Assembly: GCF_016817355.1 (NCBI RefSeq)
Contig: NZ_JADOTT010000003.1
Coordinates: forward strand, 225,001-289,000
Length of the DNA stretch: 64,000 nucleotides
Source of the DNA: Maricaulis parjimensis
GTDB taxonomy: Bacteria; Pseudomonadota; Alphaproteobacteria; Caulobacterales; Maricaulaceae
Direction: 5' to 3'
Shown here in pieces: positions 34,433-45,439 of the stretch (its first letter is position 1; every line of letters begins with the position of its first letter). The translations under genes were made by a program, and so were the position numbers. A model generated the notes under the pieces. It had not been told where the DNA came from. It worked only from the letters and a program-made list of their open reading frames with translations, and ran no database searches.

Positions 34433-36151
34433 ATGAAAAGCTTTGATGCCAGCCGCCGCAGCCTGCTCAAGGGAGGCGCTGTTGCCGCGCTCACGGCCGG
34501 CGCTGCCGGATCCGCCCTCGGTCAGGATCGTGTGACGACCGAGACCGTCCAGTGCGCCGAAGCTCTCTTCGACATCGAATACACCGAAGCCGAACGTGAA
34601 CAGGTGGTTCTGGAGATCGATGAATGGATCGCCCAGAAATCGCGCCTGCGGGCCGTCGACAAGCCGAATGCGCTCGCTCCGGCCACCGTCTTTGATCCGC
34701 GCCTGCCAGGCGCCAGCTTTCGCGAACAGACCGCCGGTCTCACCCCGTCCGGCCAGTCCGCCGGGCCTCTGCCCTCGGACGATGCCGACATCGCCTTTGC
34801 ACCGGTCTGGAAACTCTCATCCTGGATCGCCAGCGGAGCCCTGTCGTCGCGCCGCCTCACCGAAATCTATCTCTCGCGGATCGAACAATATGGTTCCCGC
34901 CTGGAATGCTTTGTCACCGTGACACCGGATGTCGCGCGCGCCGAAGCGGATGCCTGCGACGCCGACCTGGCGGCCGGCCGTCATCGCGGTCCGTTGCACG
35001 GCATTCCCTATGGCATGAAGGACATCATCGATGTCGCCGGTATTCCCGCCACCTGGGGTGCGGAACCCTATCGCGACCGCGTCGCCGAGAGTGATGCCCA
35101 TATCGCCACCCTCCTGCGCGAGGCCGGCGCCGTCCTTCTCGGCAAGACCACGAATGGCGCGATCGCCTATGGTGACCGCTGGTTTGATGGCCTGACCCGC
35201 AATCCTTTCAATCCGAATGAGGGCTCTTCCGGCTCCAGCGCCGGTTCGGCTTCGGCCACCTCGGCCGCCCTGGTCGGATTCGGGATCGGCACCGAGACGC
35301 TCGGTTCCATCGTCTCGCCCTCCAATCGCTGCGGCACGACCGGGCTGCGTCCGACCTTCGGCCGGGTCTCCCGCGCCGGCGCCATGGCCTTGTGCTGGTC
35401 GCTCGACAAGATCGGTCCGATTTGCCGCGCCGTGGAGGATACGGCCTTCGTTCTCTCCGCGATCAATGGCTATGATTCAGGCGACGCCGGATCGATTGCC
35501 ATGGGATTGGATATTGATGCCGGAATGGACGTGCGGGGCATGCGCGTCGGTTACAATCCGTCATGGTTCGAGTCCGGTTCTGATGCCGATCGGGCCGCAT
35601 TGCAGGCCGCCCGTGATGCCGGTGTGGACCTGGTCGAGTTCGAACTGCCCCAGCGTCGCATCGATGCGCTCTATGCTGTCGTGGAGGCCGAGTCCGCGGC
35701 GGCTTTCGAGCATCTCACCCTGTCTGGCGAGGATGACAGCATGGTCTGGCAGGCGCCGAATGCCTGGCCGAACACCTGGCGCCGTGCCCGTTTCATTTCA
35801 GCGGTCGACCTGATCAATATCGACCGTCTGCGCCGTCAGGTCATGCAGGATATGGCTGAGGTTTTTGAAGGGCTTGATGCAATCATCGGCCCGAACTACG
35901 CCGCCGGAATGCTGGTCATCACCAATTATACCGGCCACCCGCAACTTGCCTTCCGCTCCGGTTTCTCCGAACAGCCCTCCCGCACGATTTTCGGCGGCAA
36001 CCAGCCCGGCGCCGAGGGGCCGCGCTTCACCGTGCCGCAGACCACCAGCCTGTGGGCGCCCCTGTTCGAGGAAGGCAAGATCGTCGCGCTGGGGCGGGCG
36101 ATCGAAGCCCGGCTCGGCGTCTCGGAGACCCGTCCGCCGGAATTCGGCTAG
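34433..36151 (+). CDS. Tat-exported amidase-signature hydrolase
   Basis: 572 aa from ATG at 34433 behind AGGGGGAAA. Twin-arginine signal DASRRSLLKGGAVAAL. Amidase-signature triad is visible: Lys in GMKDIIDV (about 196), cis-Ser in GSSGSSAGS (about 269), and nucleophile Ser in TETLGSIVSP (about 292). It hydrolyses amides or acyl-amines; the substrate is not deducible. Export of a folded enzyme suggests scavenging from outside. Followed 46 nt later by a GST gene. Confidence 0.9.
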   Translation: MKSFDASRRSLLKGGAVAALTAGAAGSALGQDRVTTETVQCAEALFDIEYTEAEREQVVLEIDEWIAQKSRLRAVDKPNALAPATVFDPRLPGASFREQTAGLTPSGQSAGPLPSDDADIAFAPVWKLSSWIASGALSSRRLTEIYLSRIEQYGSRLECFVTVTPDVARAEADACDADLAAGRHRGPLHGIPYGMKDIIDVAGIPATWGAEPYRDRVAESDAHIATLLREAGAVLLGKTTNGAIAYGDRWFDGLTRNPFNPNEGSSGSSAGSASATSAALVGFGIGTETLGSIVSPSNRCGTTGLRPTFGRVSRAGAMALCWSLDKIGPICRAVEDTAFVLSAINGYDSGDAGSIAMGLDIDAGMDVRGMRVGYNPSWFESGSDADRAALQAARDAGVDLVEFELPQRRIDALYAVVEAESAAAFEHLTLSGEDDSMVWQAPNAWPNTWRRARFISAVDLINIDRLRRQVMQDMAEVFEGLDAIIGPNYAAGMLVITNYTGHPQLAFRSGFSEQPSRTIFGGNQPGAEGPRFTVPQTTSLWAPLFEEGKIVALGRAIEARLGVSETRPPEFG

Positions 36152-36197
36152 CCCCCAACCATTTGAAAAAGGGCGGAAAACCGCCTGAGGGAGAGAT

Positions 36198-36827
36198 ATG
36201 AAATACTATGACTACACCGCTGCGCCCAATCCGCGCCGCGCCCGCATTTTCATGGCCGAAAAAGGCATTGAAGTTGAAACCATCCAGGTCGATCTGGGGG
36301 AGAAGGCCCAGTTCGAGGACTGGTTCCGCGCCGTCAATCCACGCTGCACCGTGCCCGCTCTCCAGCTCGAGGACGGTACCGTGCTGTGCGATAACGCCTC
36401 GATCGCCCGCTATCTGGAAGAGGTTTATCCCCAACCGCCCCTGATGGGCTCGACCCCGGTCGAGAAAGCCCTGGTCGCGGAATGGTGGGTCCGGGTGGAA
36501 AGCGAAGGCATGATGGGCGTCGCCGAAGCCCTGCGGAACCGGTCCGAATTCTTCAAGGACAATGCCATCACCGGCCCGCAGCGGTATTCGCAGATCCCCG
36601 AACTCGCCGAACGCGGCCGGGCCCGTGCGGAAGCCTTCCTGAAAGTCATGGATGAGCGCCTGCAGGAAACCGCTTTCCTGGCCGGGGACAATTTCAGCGC
36701 TGCCGACATCGCCGGCCTGACCCTGATCGACTTCTGCCGCTGGATCAAATTGCCGGTCCCCGAAGAGTATGAAGCCTTGCACCGCTGGTATGAAGCGGTC
36801 GCAAACCGGCCCAGTGCCAAGGCCTAG
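36198..36827 (+). CDS. Glutathione S-transferase
   Basis: 209 aa. N-domain YDYTAAPNPRRARIFMAEKG, cis-Pro in RCTVPALQLEDG, and SIARYLEE for glutathione. C-domain ends with AADIAGLTLIDFCRW. A GAGGGAGAG ribosome site precedes ATG. The stop shares CTAG with the convergent nitrilase stop. Role in detoxification; substrate unknown. Confidence 0.92.
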   Translation: MKYYDYTAAPNPRRARIFMAEKGIEVETIQVDLGEKAQFEDWFRAVNPRCTVPALQLEDGTVLCDNASIARYLEEVYPQPPLMGSTPVEKALVAEWWVRVESEGMMGVAEALRNRSEFFKDNAITGPQRYSQIPELAERGRARAEAFLKVMDERLQETAFLAGDNFSAADIAGLTLIDFCRWIKLPVPEEYEALHRWYEAVANRPSAKA

Positions 36828-37765
36828 CCCGGCTTGCGGGGTGGGTAGATCGTCTCGCCTTTCAGCTTGAGTTCGAACAGGTCCGGCCGGGAATAATGAC
36901 CGGCCGGATCGCAGGCCGACTTTGCTTTGCGCACTTCGTCCAGCGAGGCATCGGCCATCAGAATGCCTTCGCCTTCCATCGGTCCGGCAATGATCTCGCC
37001 GCGCGGATCAATGATCGCGCTCTGCCCGGTATGCTCGAACGTGCTCAGCGAGCGGAAGCGTTCAGGCACATGCTCGTTCAGCCGCAAGCCGGCCGGTGCA
37101 ATGACATAGGCCCCGGCCTGGCTGGCAAAGGCGCGCGACAGCAGGATCTGGCGGGACCAGACCGGATCGCGCGGCGCCTGTTCCGGCTCGCGTCCGGGCC
37201 AGGCGGCGATATGGATCTGCGTGCCCTGGGCGATCAGGCTGAAGCCGGGCAGGACGATATTGTGCTCCCAGCAATTCAACCCGGACAGGCGGCCATAGGG
37301 CCGCTCATGCACGCGCAGCCCCTCGGCATCGCCATCCGCCCAGACCGAACGCTCATGATGCGTCGGCTTCAGCTTGCGGTGCCGGCCGAGAATCTCGCCG
37401 TCGCGGCTGATGAAGACGAGGCTGGCATAGACGGTCCCGCGCGTTGCCGGATCGAGCTCGGCGATCCCGATTACGACGTCGATCCCGGCCTGGCGCGCCG
37501 CCTGGCAGAGCCGGTCCGTTTCCGGGCCGGGCAGGGTGATGGCGTTTTCCAGATAGGCGGCGGCCGCTTCCCACCAGACATCGCCCAGCGGCGCTTCGAT
37601 GAAGAAGGGATATCCGGGCAGCCATGTCTCGCCAAACGCGGCAATCGTGGCGCCCTTGCGACCGGCTTCCGCAATCAGCTCACAGGCCTTTTCCAGCGAG
37701 GCCGCCTTGTCGAAGAAGACCGGAGCGGCCTGGATGGCCGCCAGTTTCAGGGTCTCGCCTGCCAT
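36824..37765 (-). CDS. Nitrilase-family carbon-nitrogen hydrolase
   Basis: 313 aa. Catalytic triad visible: E46 (FGETWLPGYP), K131 (GRHRKLKPTHHER) and C165 (GLNCWEH). The FGETWLPGYP and GLNCWEH motifs are those of true nitrilases rather than amidases, so it should turn nitriles to acids plus ammonia. Starts 6 nt after the S9 peptidase stop, so co-transcribed with it. Confidence 0.9.
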   Translation of the reverse strand: MAGETLKLAAIQAAPVFFDKAASLEKACELIAEAGRKGATIAAFGETWLPGYPFFIEAPLGDVWWEAAAAYLENAITLPGPETDRLCQAARQAGIDVVIGIAELDPATRGTVYASLVFISRDGEILGRHRKLKPTHHERSVWADGDAEGLRVHERPYGRLSGLNCWEHNIVLPGFSLIAQGTQIHIAAWPGREPEQAPRDPVWSRQILLSRAFASQAGAYVIAPAGLRLNEHVPERFRSLSTFEHTGQSAIIDPRGEIIAGPMEGEGILMADASLDEVRKAKSACDPAGHYSRPDLFELKLKGETIYPPRKPG

Positions 37766-37771
37766 CTCCGG

Positions 37772-39814
<2,043 letters not shown>

Positions 39815-40086
39815 AATTCCACTCCCTGAGCCCGGCGTGAGTGTAAGCCGGTGAGAGCGGGTTTCGCAATCAGCGATCCTCTCGGATGTGACAGGTATGC
39901 AACACAGGGTCGGAAAACGCCCCAAAAAGCAGCCGCTGCAGGTGCGAAGGCGCAAAATTGCAGAAAACCGTCTTCACGTGGCGGGAGAAATTGATAAGTG
40001 TCCGGCCGCGACCATACCCGACTTAGGAAACTGGTCGTGAACGACAGGCGGTCCCAAGCCGCCGACCAACGGGAGGAAGATAGAGT

Positions 40087-42633
40087 ATGTCAGCGATTCA
40101 TCGCACCCTTTTGCTTGCCGCAACATCTGCCATCGCCCTGACCTCGGGCGCAGCTGTCGCCCAGGAAGCTCGCACCGTGGACGTCATCACCGTGACGGCC
40201 CAGAAGCGTGAGCAGGGCATCCAGGACGTGCCGGTTGCCGTCACGGCCTATAACGAAGAACTGCTCACCAATGCCGGTGTGAGCGACATCAAGGATCTGG
40301 CCGTTATCGCGCCGGGCCTGAATGTCACCTCGACCTCGAACGAGTATTCCACCACTGTCCGCATCCGCGGCATCGGTACCGTGGGTGACAACCCGGGTCT
40401 GGAATCCTCCGTCGGCGTCGTGATCGACGGTGTGCCGCGTTCGCGCAACGGCATCAGCTTCGGCGATCTGGGGGAACTGTCCGCCATCGAAGTCCTGCGG
40501 GGCCCGCAGGGTACGCTATTCGGCGCCAACACGTCGGCCGGTATCATCAATATCCGCACCAAGCGCCCGGAATACGAGTTCGGTGCCCATGCCGAGGCCA
40601 CCGTGTCCGGCGGCGGCGCGGACGGCTGGGGCCTGGCCGGTGGTGTCACCGGTGGTCTCACCGACAATGTCGCCATGCGCCTCTATGGTGCCACGCGTGA
40701 GCGCGACGGCTTCCAGACGGTGAACACCTTCTCCGGTCCGCGCACCGAGACGGAAGACGCCAACCAGAACTTCTACACCATGCGTGGCCAGGTCCTGTTC
40801 GACCTGTCCGACAATGTCAGCGTCCTCCTCGGCGCCGACTACACCAGCCGCGATGAAGATTGCTGCGCCGCGCCGAGCCTGGTCTCCGGCCCGACCGCTG
40901 GCATCGTCAACGCCCTGGTGCCGGGTGCCCGCGAACTGCCGGGTTCGGAAGATCCGTTCGCCCGCGTCGTGAACTCCAACCGTCCGACCACGCAGGAAAT
41001 CGAAGATTATGGTTTCCAGGGTGAGCTGAACTGGGCGTTCGACAATTTCGACCTGACCGTGATCGCTTCCGACCGTGACTTCTCCGTGATGTCCGGCCAG
41101 GACACCGACTTCACGGGCATGGATGCTGTCTACCGCCTGGCGGATGACAACACGGTCGATTTTGCGTCGACCACGTTCGAAGCCCGCCTGTCCGGTGCGA
41201 CCGACAATTTCGACTGGATGGTCGGCACCTACTACTCCAACGAGACGCTCGTTCGCCGTGACGCCATCCTGACGGGTGCGCATTTCGAACCCTTCCTGTC
41301 CCTGCTGGCCTCCGGCGGCACGTCGGCCACGACGATCGTCGACATCGCCAATGCAGCCGGCGCTGTCTCGGCCGCACTCGGCAATCCGGTCCCGGGCTTT
41401 GTCGGTCTGGCTCCGGGCCAGGGCATCCCGGCCGGTGCCTGGAACGTGAATGGCGATACCTACACCCAGGGTTCCGAAAGCCTGTCTTTCTTCACCCACA
41501 ACACTTGGCGCATCACGGACAGCACGGACCTGACCTTCGGTCTGCGTCACACGTCCACGGAAAAAGCCGCCACCTTCGATTGGGGTGACAGCGAAAGCCC
41601 GGCTTGTGCCGTGTGGGAACACGCTGTGGGTCCGGCTCTCGACTTCACCACGCCTCAGGCCCAGACCTTCCTGTCTGTCCTGTCCGGCGCGTCCGGTCTG
41701 CCGGCTGCCAGCCTCGCCCAGCTGGGCACGTTCACCTGCCTCCCGCAGTCGCGTGACGTGTTCAGCCTGATCGACCACACCCAGTCGTTTGAAGAGAACG
41801 AGCTGTCGGGCATGGCGTCCGTCTCGCACCGCTTCACCGATGACGTGCTGGCCTATGGTACGTATTCGCGCGGCTACAAGGCCGGTGGTTTCAACCTCGA
41901 CCGCTTCACGCAAGCCGGTACGCAGGCTGTGAACTTCACCAGTGTTCTGGCCAATCCGGAAACCTATCCGGCGGCCTTCGCACCGGAAACGGTCGACAGC
42001 TTCGAGATCGGTATCAAGACGGAGTGGGCCAATGACACGATCCTGGCCAACTTCTACCTGTTCCGTTCCGACTTCGAGAACTACCAGCTGAACACGTTCA
42101 ACGGCATTTCCTTCTTCGTCACCTCGATCGACGGTGCGTCGACTCAGGGTGGTGAAATGGAAATCCTGTGGCTGCCGGAATCTCTTCCGGGCCTGACGGT
42201 TCAGGGTGGCGTGACCTATGCGGACGCGGCTTATGACACGTTCGCTCCGACGGGTACCGCCGATGTGGACGCCCTGTCCGGCCAGAACTTCTCGCTCTCG
42301 CCGAAATGGTACACGTCCGGTGCGATCACCTATGAAGGTGATTTCGACAACGGCATGACCTGGCTGGCGCACCTCGATGGCCGCTGGGTGTCGGAACAGA
42401 ATACCGGTTCCGACCTCGACGCCGAGAAGATCCAGGAAGCCTATGCGATCTTCAACGGCCGCGTGGGTGTCACCTCGGCCGACGAGAGCTGGTCGCTGGA
42501 ACTGTGGGGCCGCAACCTGTTTGACGAAGACTACATCCAGGTCGGCTTCGACGGTCCGTTCCAGTCGGGCTCCTTCAACGCCTTCCTGGGCCAGCCGCGG
42601 ACCTATGGTCTGACGCTGCGCGCCCGCTACTAA
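40087..42633 (+). CDS. TonB-dependent receptor
   Basis: 848 aa; GGGAGGAAG precedes ATG. Signal peptide ending AAVAQ, TonB-box-like DVITVTAQKRE, plug domain (VPVAVTAYNEELL, RIRGIGTVGDNPG, VLRGPQGTLFGANTSAG), then a 22-strand barrel with a terminal aromatic strand (TYGLTLRARY). The IQDVPVAVTA plug type is typical of the large receptor family of Caulobacter- and sphingomonad-like bacteria that import siderophores, vitamins or oligomers. Ligand unknown. The 270 nt upstream has no other gene and likely holds its promoter. Confidence 0.95.
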   Translation: MSAIHRTLLLAATSAIALTSGAAVAQEARTVDVITVTAQKREQGIQDVPVAVTAYNEELLTNAGVSDIKDLAVIAPGLNVTSTSNEYSTTVRIRGIGTVGDNPGLESSVGVVIDGVPRSRNGISFGDLGELSAIEVLRGPQGTLFGANTSAGIINIRTKRPEYEFGAHAEATVSGGGADGWGLAGGVTGGLTDNVAMRLYGATRERDGFQTVNTFSGPRTETEDANQNFYTMRGQVLFDLSDNVSVLLGADYTSRDEDCCAAPSLVSGPTAGIVNALVPGARELPGSEDPFARVVNSNRPTTQEIEDYGFQGELNWAFDNFDLTVIASDRDFSVMSGQDTDFTGMDAVYRLADDNTVDFASTTFEARLSGATDNFDWMVGTYYSNETLVRRDAILTGAHFEPFLSLLASGGTSATTIVDIANAAGAVSAALGNPVPGFVGLAPGQGIPAGAWNVNGDTYTQGSESLSFFTHNTWRITDSTDLTFGLRHTSTEKAATFDWGDSESPACAVWEHAVGPALDFTTPQAQTFLSVLSGASGLPAASLAQLGTFTCLPQSRDVFSLIDHTQSFEENELSGMASVSHRFTDDVLAYGTYSRGYKAGGFNLDRFTQAGTQAVNFTSVLANPETYPAAFAPETVDSFEIGIKTEWANDTILANFYLFRSDFENYQLNTFNGISFFVTSIDGASTQGGEMEILWLPESLPGLTVQGGVTYADAAYDTFAPTGTADVDALSGQNFSLSPKWYTSGAITYEGDFDNGMTWLAHLDGRWVSEQNTGSDLDAEKIQEAYAIFNGRVGVTSADESWSLELWGRNLFDEDYIQVGFDGPFQSGSFNAFLGQPRTYGLTLRARY

Positions 42634-42660
42634 GCCCGTCAAACGGCTCTGAAATCGGGA

Positions 42661-42690
42661 AGGGCCGGGGCAATCGCTCCGGCCCTTTCT
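42661..42690 (+). terminator. Terminator after the TonB-dependent receptor
   Basis: AGGGCCGG-GGCAATCGCT-CCGGCCCT followed by TTCTCGTT, 28 nt beyond the stop. The T-run is short, so efficiency may be partial. Confidence 0.65.
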
Positions 42691-42823
42691 CGTTGGGGTT
42701 ACAAAGCGGCATTCTGCCCTCTGGAGGGGCGGCTTTTTTAATGCTACTCCCGGAATCAGCCGCTTGCCCTGAAACTGCCGAATTCGGCTGATTGAACCCT
42801 GCGCGGGGATGGTATTTCACGCG

Positions 42824-43873
42824 ATGATGAATTTCTTGAAGACGACCCGGGTTCGCAAAGTCCTGCTGATTTCAGCAGCGGCCGTGTTCAGCGCGGCTGT
42901 GCTTCTGTTTTCGGTCGGTCCGTTTTCCGTGGGCGCGATTGAGGCCCGCCTCCAGGCTGGGGCCGAGTCGGCGCTCAGCCTGCGCGGTCATGATTGGGCG
43001 CATGTGCGCATGAATGGCCAGACGGCCATCGTGACCGGTGCCGCGCCCACCGATACGGCCCGCGCCGACGCGCTCTCCACTGTGGCCGCCTCCACCTGGT
43101 CCGGCGGTCGGGTTGCCGGCGGCGTCACCCGCGTCATCGATGAGACCGTGGATGCGCGCCTAGAGCATGGTTTCGTCTTCCGCGCTGATGTGGCCATGAA
43201 TGGCCGGGTCCTGCTGCGCGGCGATGCGACAGACGCATCGGCCCGCGAAGCGCTGACGCGTTATGCGGAAAACCAGTTTGCCCATGGCGCCGATACGGAT
43301 TTGACCCTAGTTCCGGGCGGTTCGGCGTCCGCGGCCTGGCAGGACACAGCGACGCGCCTGCTCGGCCAGCTGGCCCGGCTCGACCGGGGCGCGCTGGTGC
43401 TGCAATCCAGTTATGGCGTTCTGGTTGGTGAGGCGGCCAATCCGCAGACCGCGCAATCGGTGGCCTCGGCCCTGTCCAGCTTGCCGGAACCCTATCAGGG
43501 CGCCTGGATCATTACGCCGACCGGCATGCCGGCCCAGGCCCATGTGCCGGACGTTGAGGCCTGTGCCGCGATCATCCGCGCAGCCCAGGGCGCCGACACG
43601 CTACGCTTTGATCGTCAGGGCTCATCGCCCAGCCCGTTGACCGCCGTCGCCCTGCGCCGTGTCGGCCGGGTGTTCCAGTCCTGCCCGTCCGACTCGCACC
43701 TCACCGTCAGCGTGCTGCGTGAGGCCCTGGCCGCGGGGCTGGACACGGCCCGCGTGGACGAGGTCGCTGTCCTTCTGGGCAATGGCGTGGCCGAGGACCC
43801 GCGGGTCACGGTAGAATTGGTTCAGGATCAGGACCGGGCGATCCGGTTCTCAGTTACGACACTCGGGGGTTAG
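42824..43873 (+). CDS. OmpA/BON-like envelope protein (degenerate)
   Basis: 349 aa from ATG at 42824; ATG at 42809 is an alternative adding 5 residues. N-terminal membrane segment (about 12-35). Residues about 45-200 have BON-like repeats (MNGQTAIVTGAAPTDTARADAL, MNGRVLLRGDATDASAREAL). The C-terminus resembles the OmpA peptidoglycan-binding domain of alphaproteobacterial BON-OmpA proteins (CAAIIRAAQGADTLRF, VFQSCPSDSHLTV), but the usual GHTD motif is missing. Three nt separate it from the next gene. Confidence 0.7.
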   Translation: MMNFLKTTRVRKVLLISAAAVFSAAVLLFSVGPFSVGAIEARLQAGAESALSLRGHDWAHVRMNGQTAIVTGAAPTDTARADALSTVAASTWSGGRVAGGVTRVIDETVDARLEHGFVFRADVAMNGRVLLRGDATDASAREALTRYAENQFAHGADTDLTLVPGGSASAAWQDTATRLLGQLARLDRGALVLQSSYGVLVGEAANPQTAQSVASALSSLPEPYQGAWIITPTGMPAQAHVPDVEACAAIIRAAQGADTLRFDRQGSSPSPLTAVALRRVGRVFQSCPSDSHLTVSVLREALAAGLDTARVDEVAVLLGNGVAEDPRVTVELVQDQDRAIRFSVTTLGG

Positions 43874-43876
43874 CGC

Positions 43877-44458
43877 ATGTTCTACCTGGTCTGGCAGATG
43901 GGTCTCCTCTTGCTCGCGGCAATCGCGGCCGGTGTCTTCATTGGCTACCAGATCTGGAGCGGTGATGCGCGCAGCGCCGAGGCCGACAAGGCCCTGGCCG
44001 AGAATGCGCGCCTGCGCCAGGAAAACGAGAATCTGGCCCGCCGTCTGGGCGAAGCCTCGGTGAAAGCGACCCCGGTTGAAGCCAAACCGGCCGAAGCCAA
44101 GCCGGCCGAAGCCAAGCCTGTGGCCGCACCGGTCGAGGACGCCAAACCGGAACCGGTCGCCGAACCGGCCAAGCCGAAACCGGCGGCCAAGCCCAAGTCA
44201 GCCGCCAAACCGAAAGCGGCGGCCAAGGCCAAGGCAACGCCCAAGCCGGCTTCACCGGCCGGGCAGGACGATCTGACGAAGATCAAGGGGCTGGGTCCCA
44301 AAGCGGCGGCCGCGCTGCAGGCGGGGGGGGTAACCCGCTTCGCCGATATCGCCGAGTGGACCGAGACCGATGTCGAGGTCTGGGATGACCGGATCAATGG
44401 CCGCGGCCGGATCGTGCGCGATCAGTGGGTGGAACAGGCCAAATCCCTGTCGGCCTAG
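43877..44458 (+). CDS. Membrane-anchored helix-hairpin-helix protein with Lys/Ala/Pro repeats
   Basis: 193 aa. N-terminal membrane helix (LLLLAAIAAGVFIGYQIW), a short coiled coil (about 33-60), then a low-complexity linker of EAKPA and KPKAA units (about 67-125). The C-terminus DDLTKIKGLGPKAAAALQAGG is a helix-hairpin-helix fold of the kind often annotated as predicted 5' DNA nuclease. Nucleic-acid or protein binding at the membrane is possible. Probably in one unit with the preceding OmpA/BON-like gene and the MmcQ gene. Confidence 0.75.
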   Translation: MFYLVWQMGLLLLAAIAAGVFIGYQIWSGDARSAEADKALAENARLRQENENLARRLGEASVKATPVEAKPAEAKPAEAKPVAAPVEDAKPEPVAEPAKPKPAAKPKSAAKPKAAAKAKATPKPASPAGQDDLTKIKGLGPKAAAALQAGGVTRFADIAEWTETDVEVWDDRINGRGRIVRDQWVEQAKSLSA

Positions 44459-44462
44459 TCCG

Positions 44463-44825
44463 GTGGATCAGGCTGAACTCAGCGCTTTCTGCCAGGCCAT
44501 GCCTGCCACTTCGCACGTTGTGCAATGGGGTGGCGCGGATGTCTGGAAAGTGGGCGGCAAGGTTTTCGTCGTGGCGAGTTTCGATCCGGAGGAGGGGCCG
44601 CGCTTCTCCTTCAAGGTCTCCGACCTGTCCTTTGAAATCCTCAAGGAACAACCCGGCCTGCGCCCGGCACCCTATCTGGCGTCGCGCGGCATGACCTGGA
44701 TCCAGCATTATGCGGAACCCGGGCTGAGCCCGGATGATCTCAAGGCCTATATCACCGACAGCCACCGCATTGTCGGCTCCGGTCTCAGCAAGAAGAAACA
44801 GCGCGAGCTGGGTTTGCTGGACTAG
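44463..44825 (+). CDS. MmcQ/YjbR family protein
   Basis: 120 aa from GTG at 44463, 4 nt after the HHH gene. Family pattern: an N-terminal helix (ELSAFCQAMPAT), KVGGKVFVVASF, RFSFKVSD, APYLASRGMTWIQHY. Members bind DNA-like or nucleotide ligands; no defined reaction. The stop overlaps the following lipoprotein stop in CTAG. Confidence 0.85.
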   Translation: MDQAELSAFCQAMPATSHVVQWGGADVWKVGGKVFVVASFDPEEGPRFSFKVSDLSFEILKEQPGLRPAPYLASRGMTWIQHYAEPGLSPDDLKAYITDSHRIVGSGLSKKKQRELGLLD

Positions 44826-45298
44826 TCCCCGGCTTCGTATTCCAGGATGGCCCGGGCATCATAGGCATCGGCCTGATCGGGCCGCTCGCCCGTGCGCAGC
44901 ACGATTTCCAGCCCGACTTCCTTGTCGCCGGCATTGCCATCGATCCGGATACCGATCCCGACCCCGCTGCCGGAGAACCCACCGGATCCCCAAGTGTGTC
45001 CCACGGACCCACCGACGCCGACAGGATTGCGATCATTGCCGTCGCGATGACGCGAGACCACGAGGAACCAGTCCATGCCTTCGCGCAGGGTCAGTTCGGC
45101 TGCCCGGCGCAGGGCGAAATCCTCGGCCTGCTGGAAAGTCGTGTCCGATCCGGCGGCAAAGCGGACCCGATACCGGTCCTGCTCGATCCGAGTCTCGGAG
45201 AAGCCACGGTCCGAGCCATTTGCCGGTTCATAATGTGTCGGCGTAGAGGCGCAGGCTGCCAAAGCCAGCACGGTCAGGGTCACCAGGGTGCGCTTCAT
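44822..45298 (-). CDS. CC0125/CC1285-type lipoprotein
   Basis: 158 aa from ATG at 45298. Lipoprotein signal with lipobox LAAC, then THYEPA, GFSETRIEQDRYRVRFAAGS and the ALRRAAELTLREGMDWFLVV segment, the pattern of the CC0125/CC1285 lipoprotein family of Caulobacter-like bacteria. A Gly-rich patch (GVGGSVGHTWGSGGFSG) lies near the middle. Likely envelope; function unknown. Confidence 0.85.
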   Translation of the reverse strand: MKRTLVTLTVLALAACASTPTHYEPANGSDRGFSETRIEQDRYRVRFAAGSDTTFQQAEDFALRRAAELTLREGMDWFLVVSRHRDGNDRNPVGVGGSVGHTWGSGGFSGSGVGIGIRIDGNAGDKEVGLEIVLRTGERPDQADAYDARAILEYEAGD

Positions 45299-45439
45299 GT
45301 CGGGGCCTCGCTTTTGGGACCGGACCACTCTGCCACAGTTTTCCTGTATCGCTCATGAACATCTCGAGGGGGTCTTTCTCGAACGCGCGTGGTGTGAAAC
45401 TCTGCACGCGCTGCGGGTGTGTGAATGCGGGAGATGTGC

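Noticed and set aside
40516-42642. Minus-strand frame of 708 codons
   Set aside because: Antisense to the TonB-dependent receptor; no domain, Arg-heavy composition.
44075-44265. Periodic short repeats considered as a CRISPR-like or satellite array
   Set aside because: They are codon-level repeats (EAKPA, KPKAA) inside a protein-coding frame, with no spacers.
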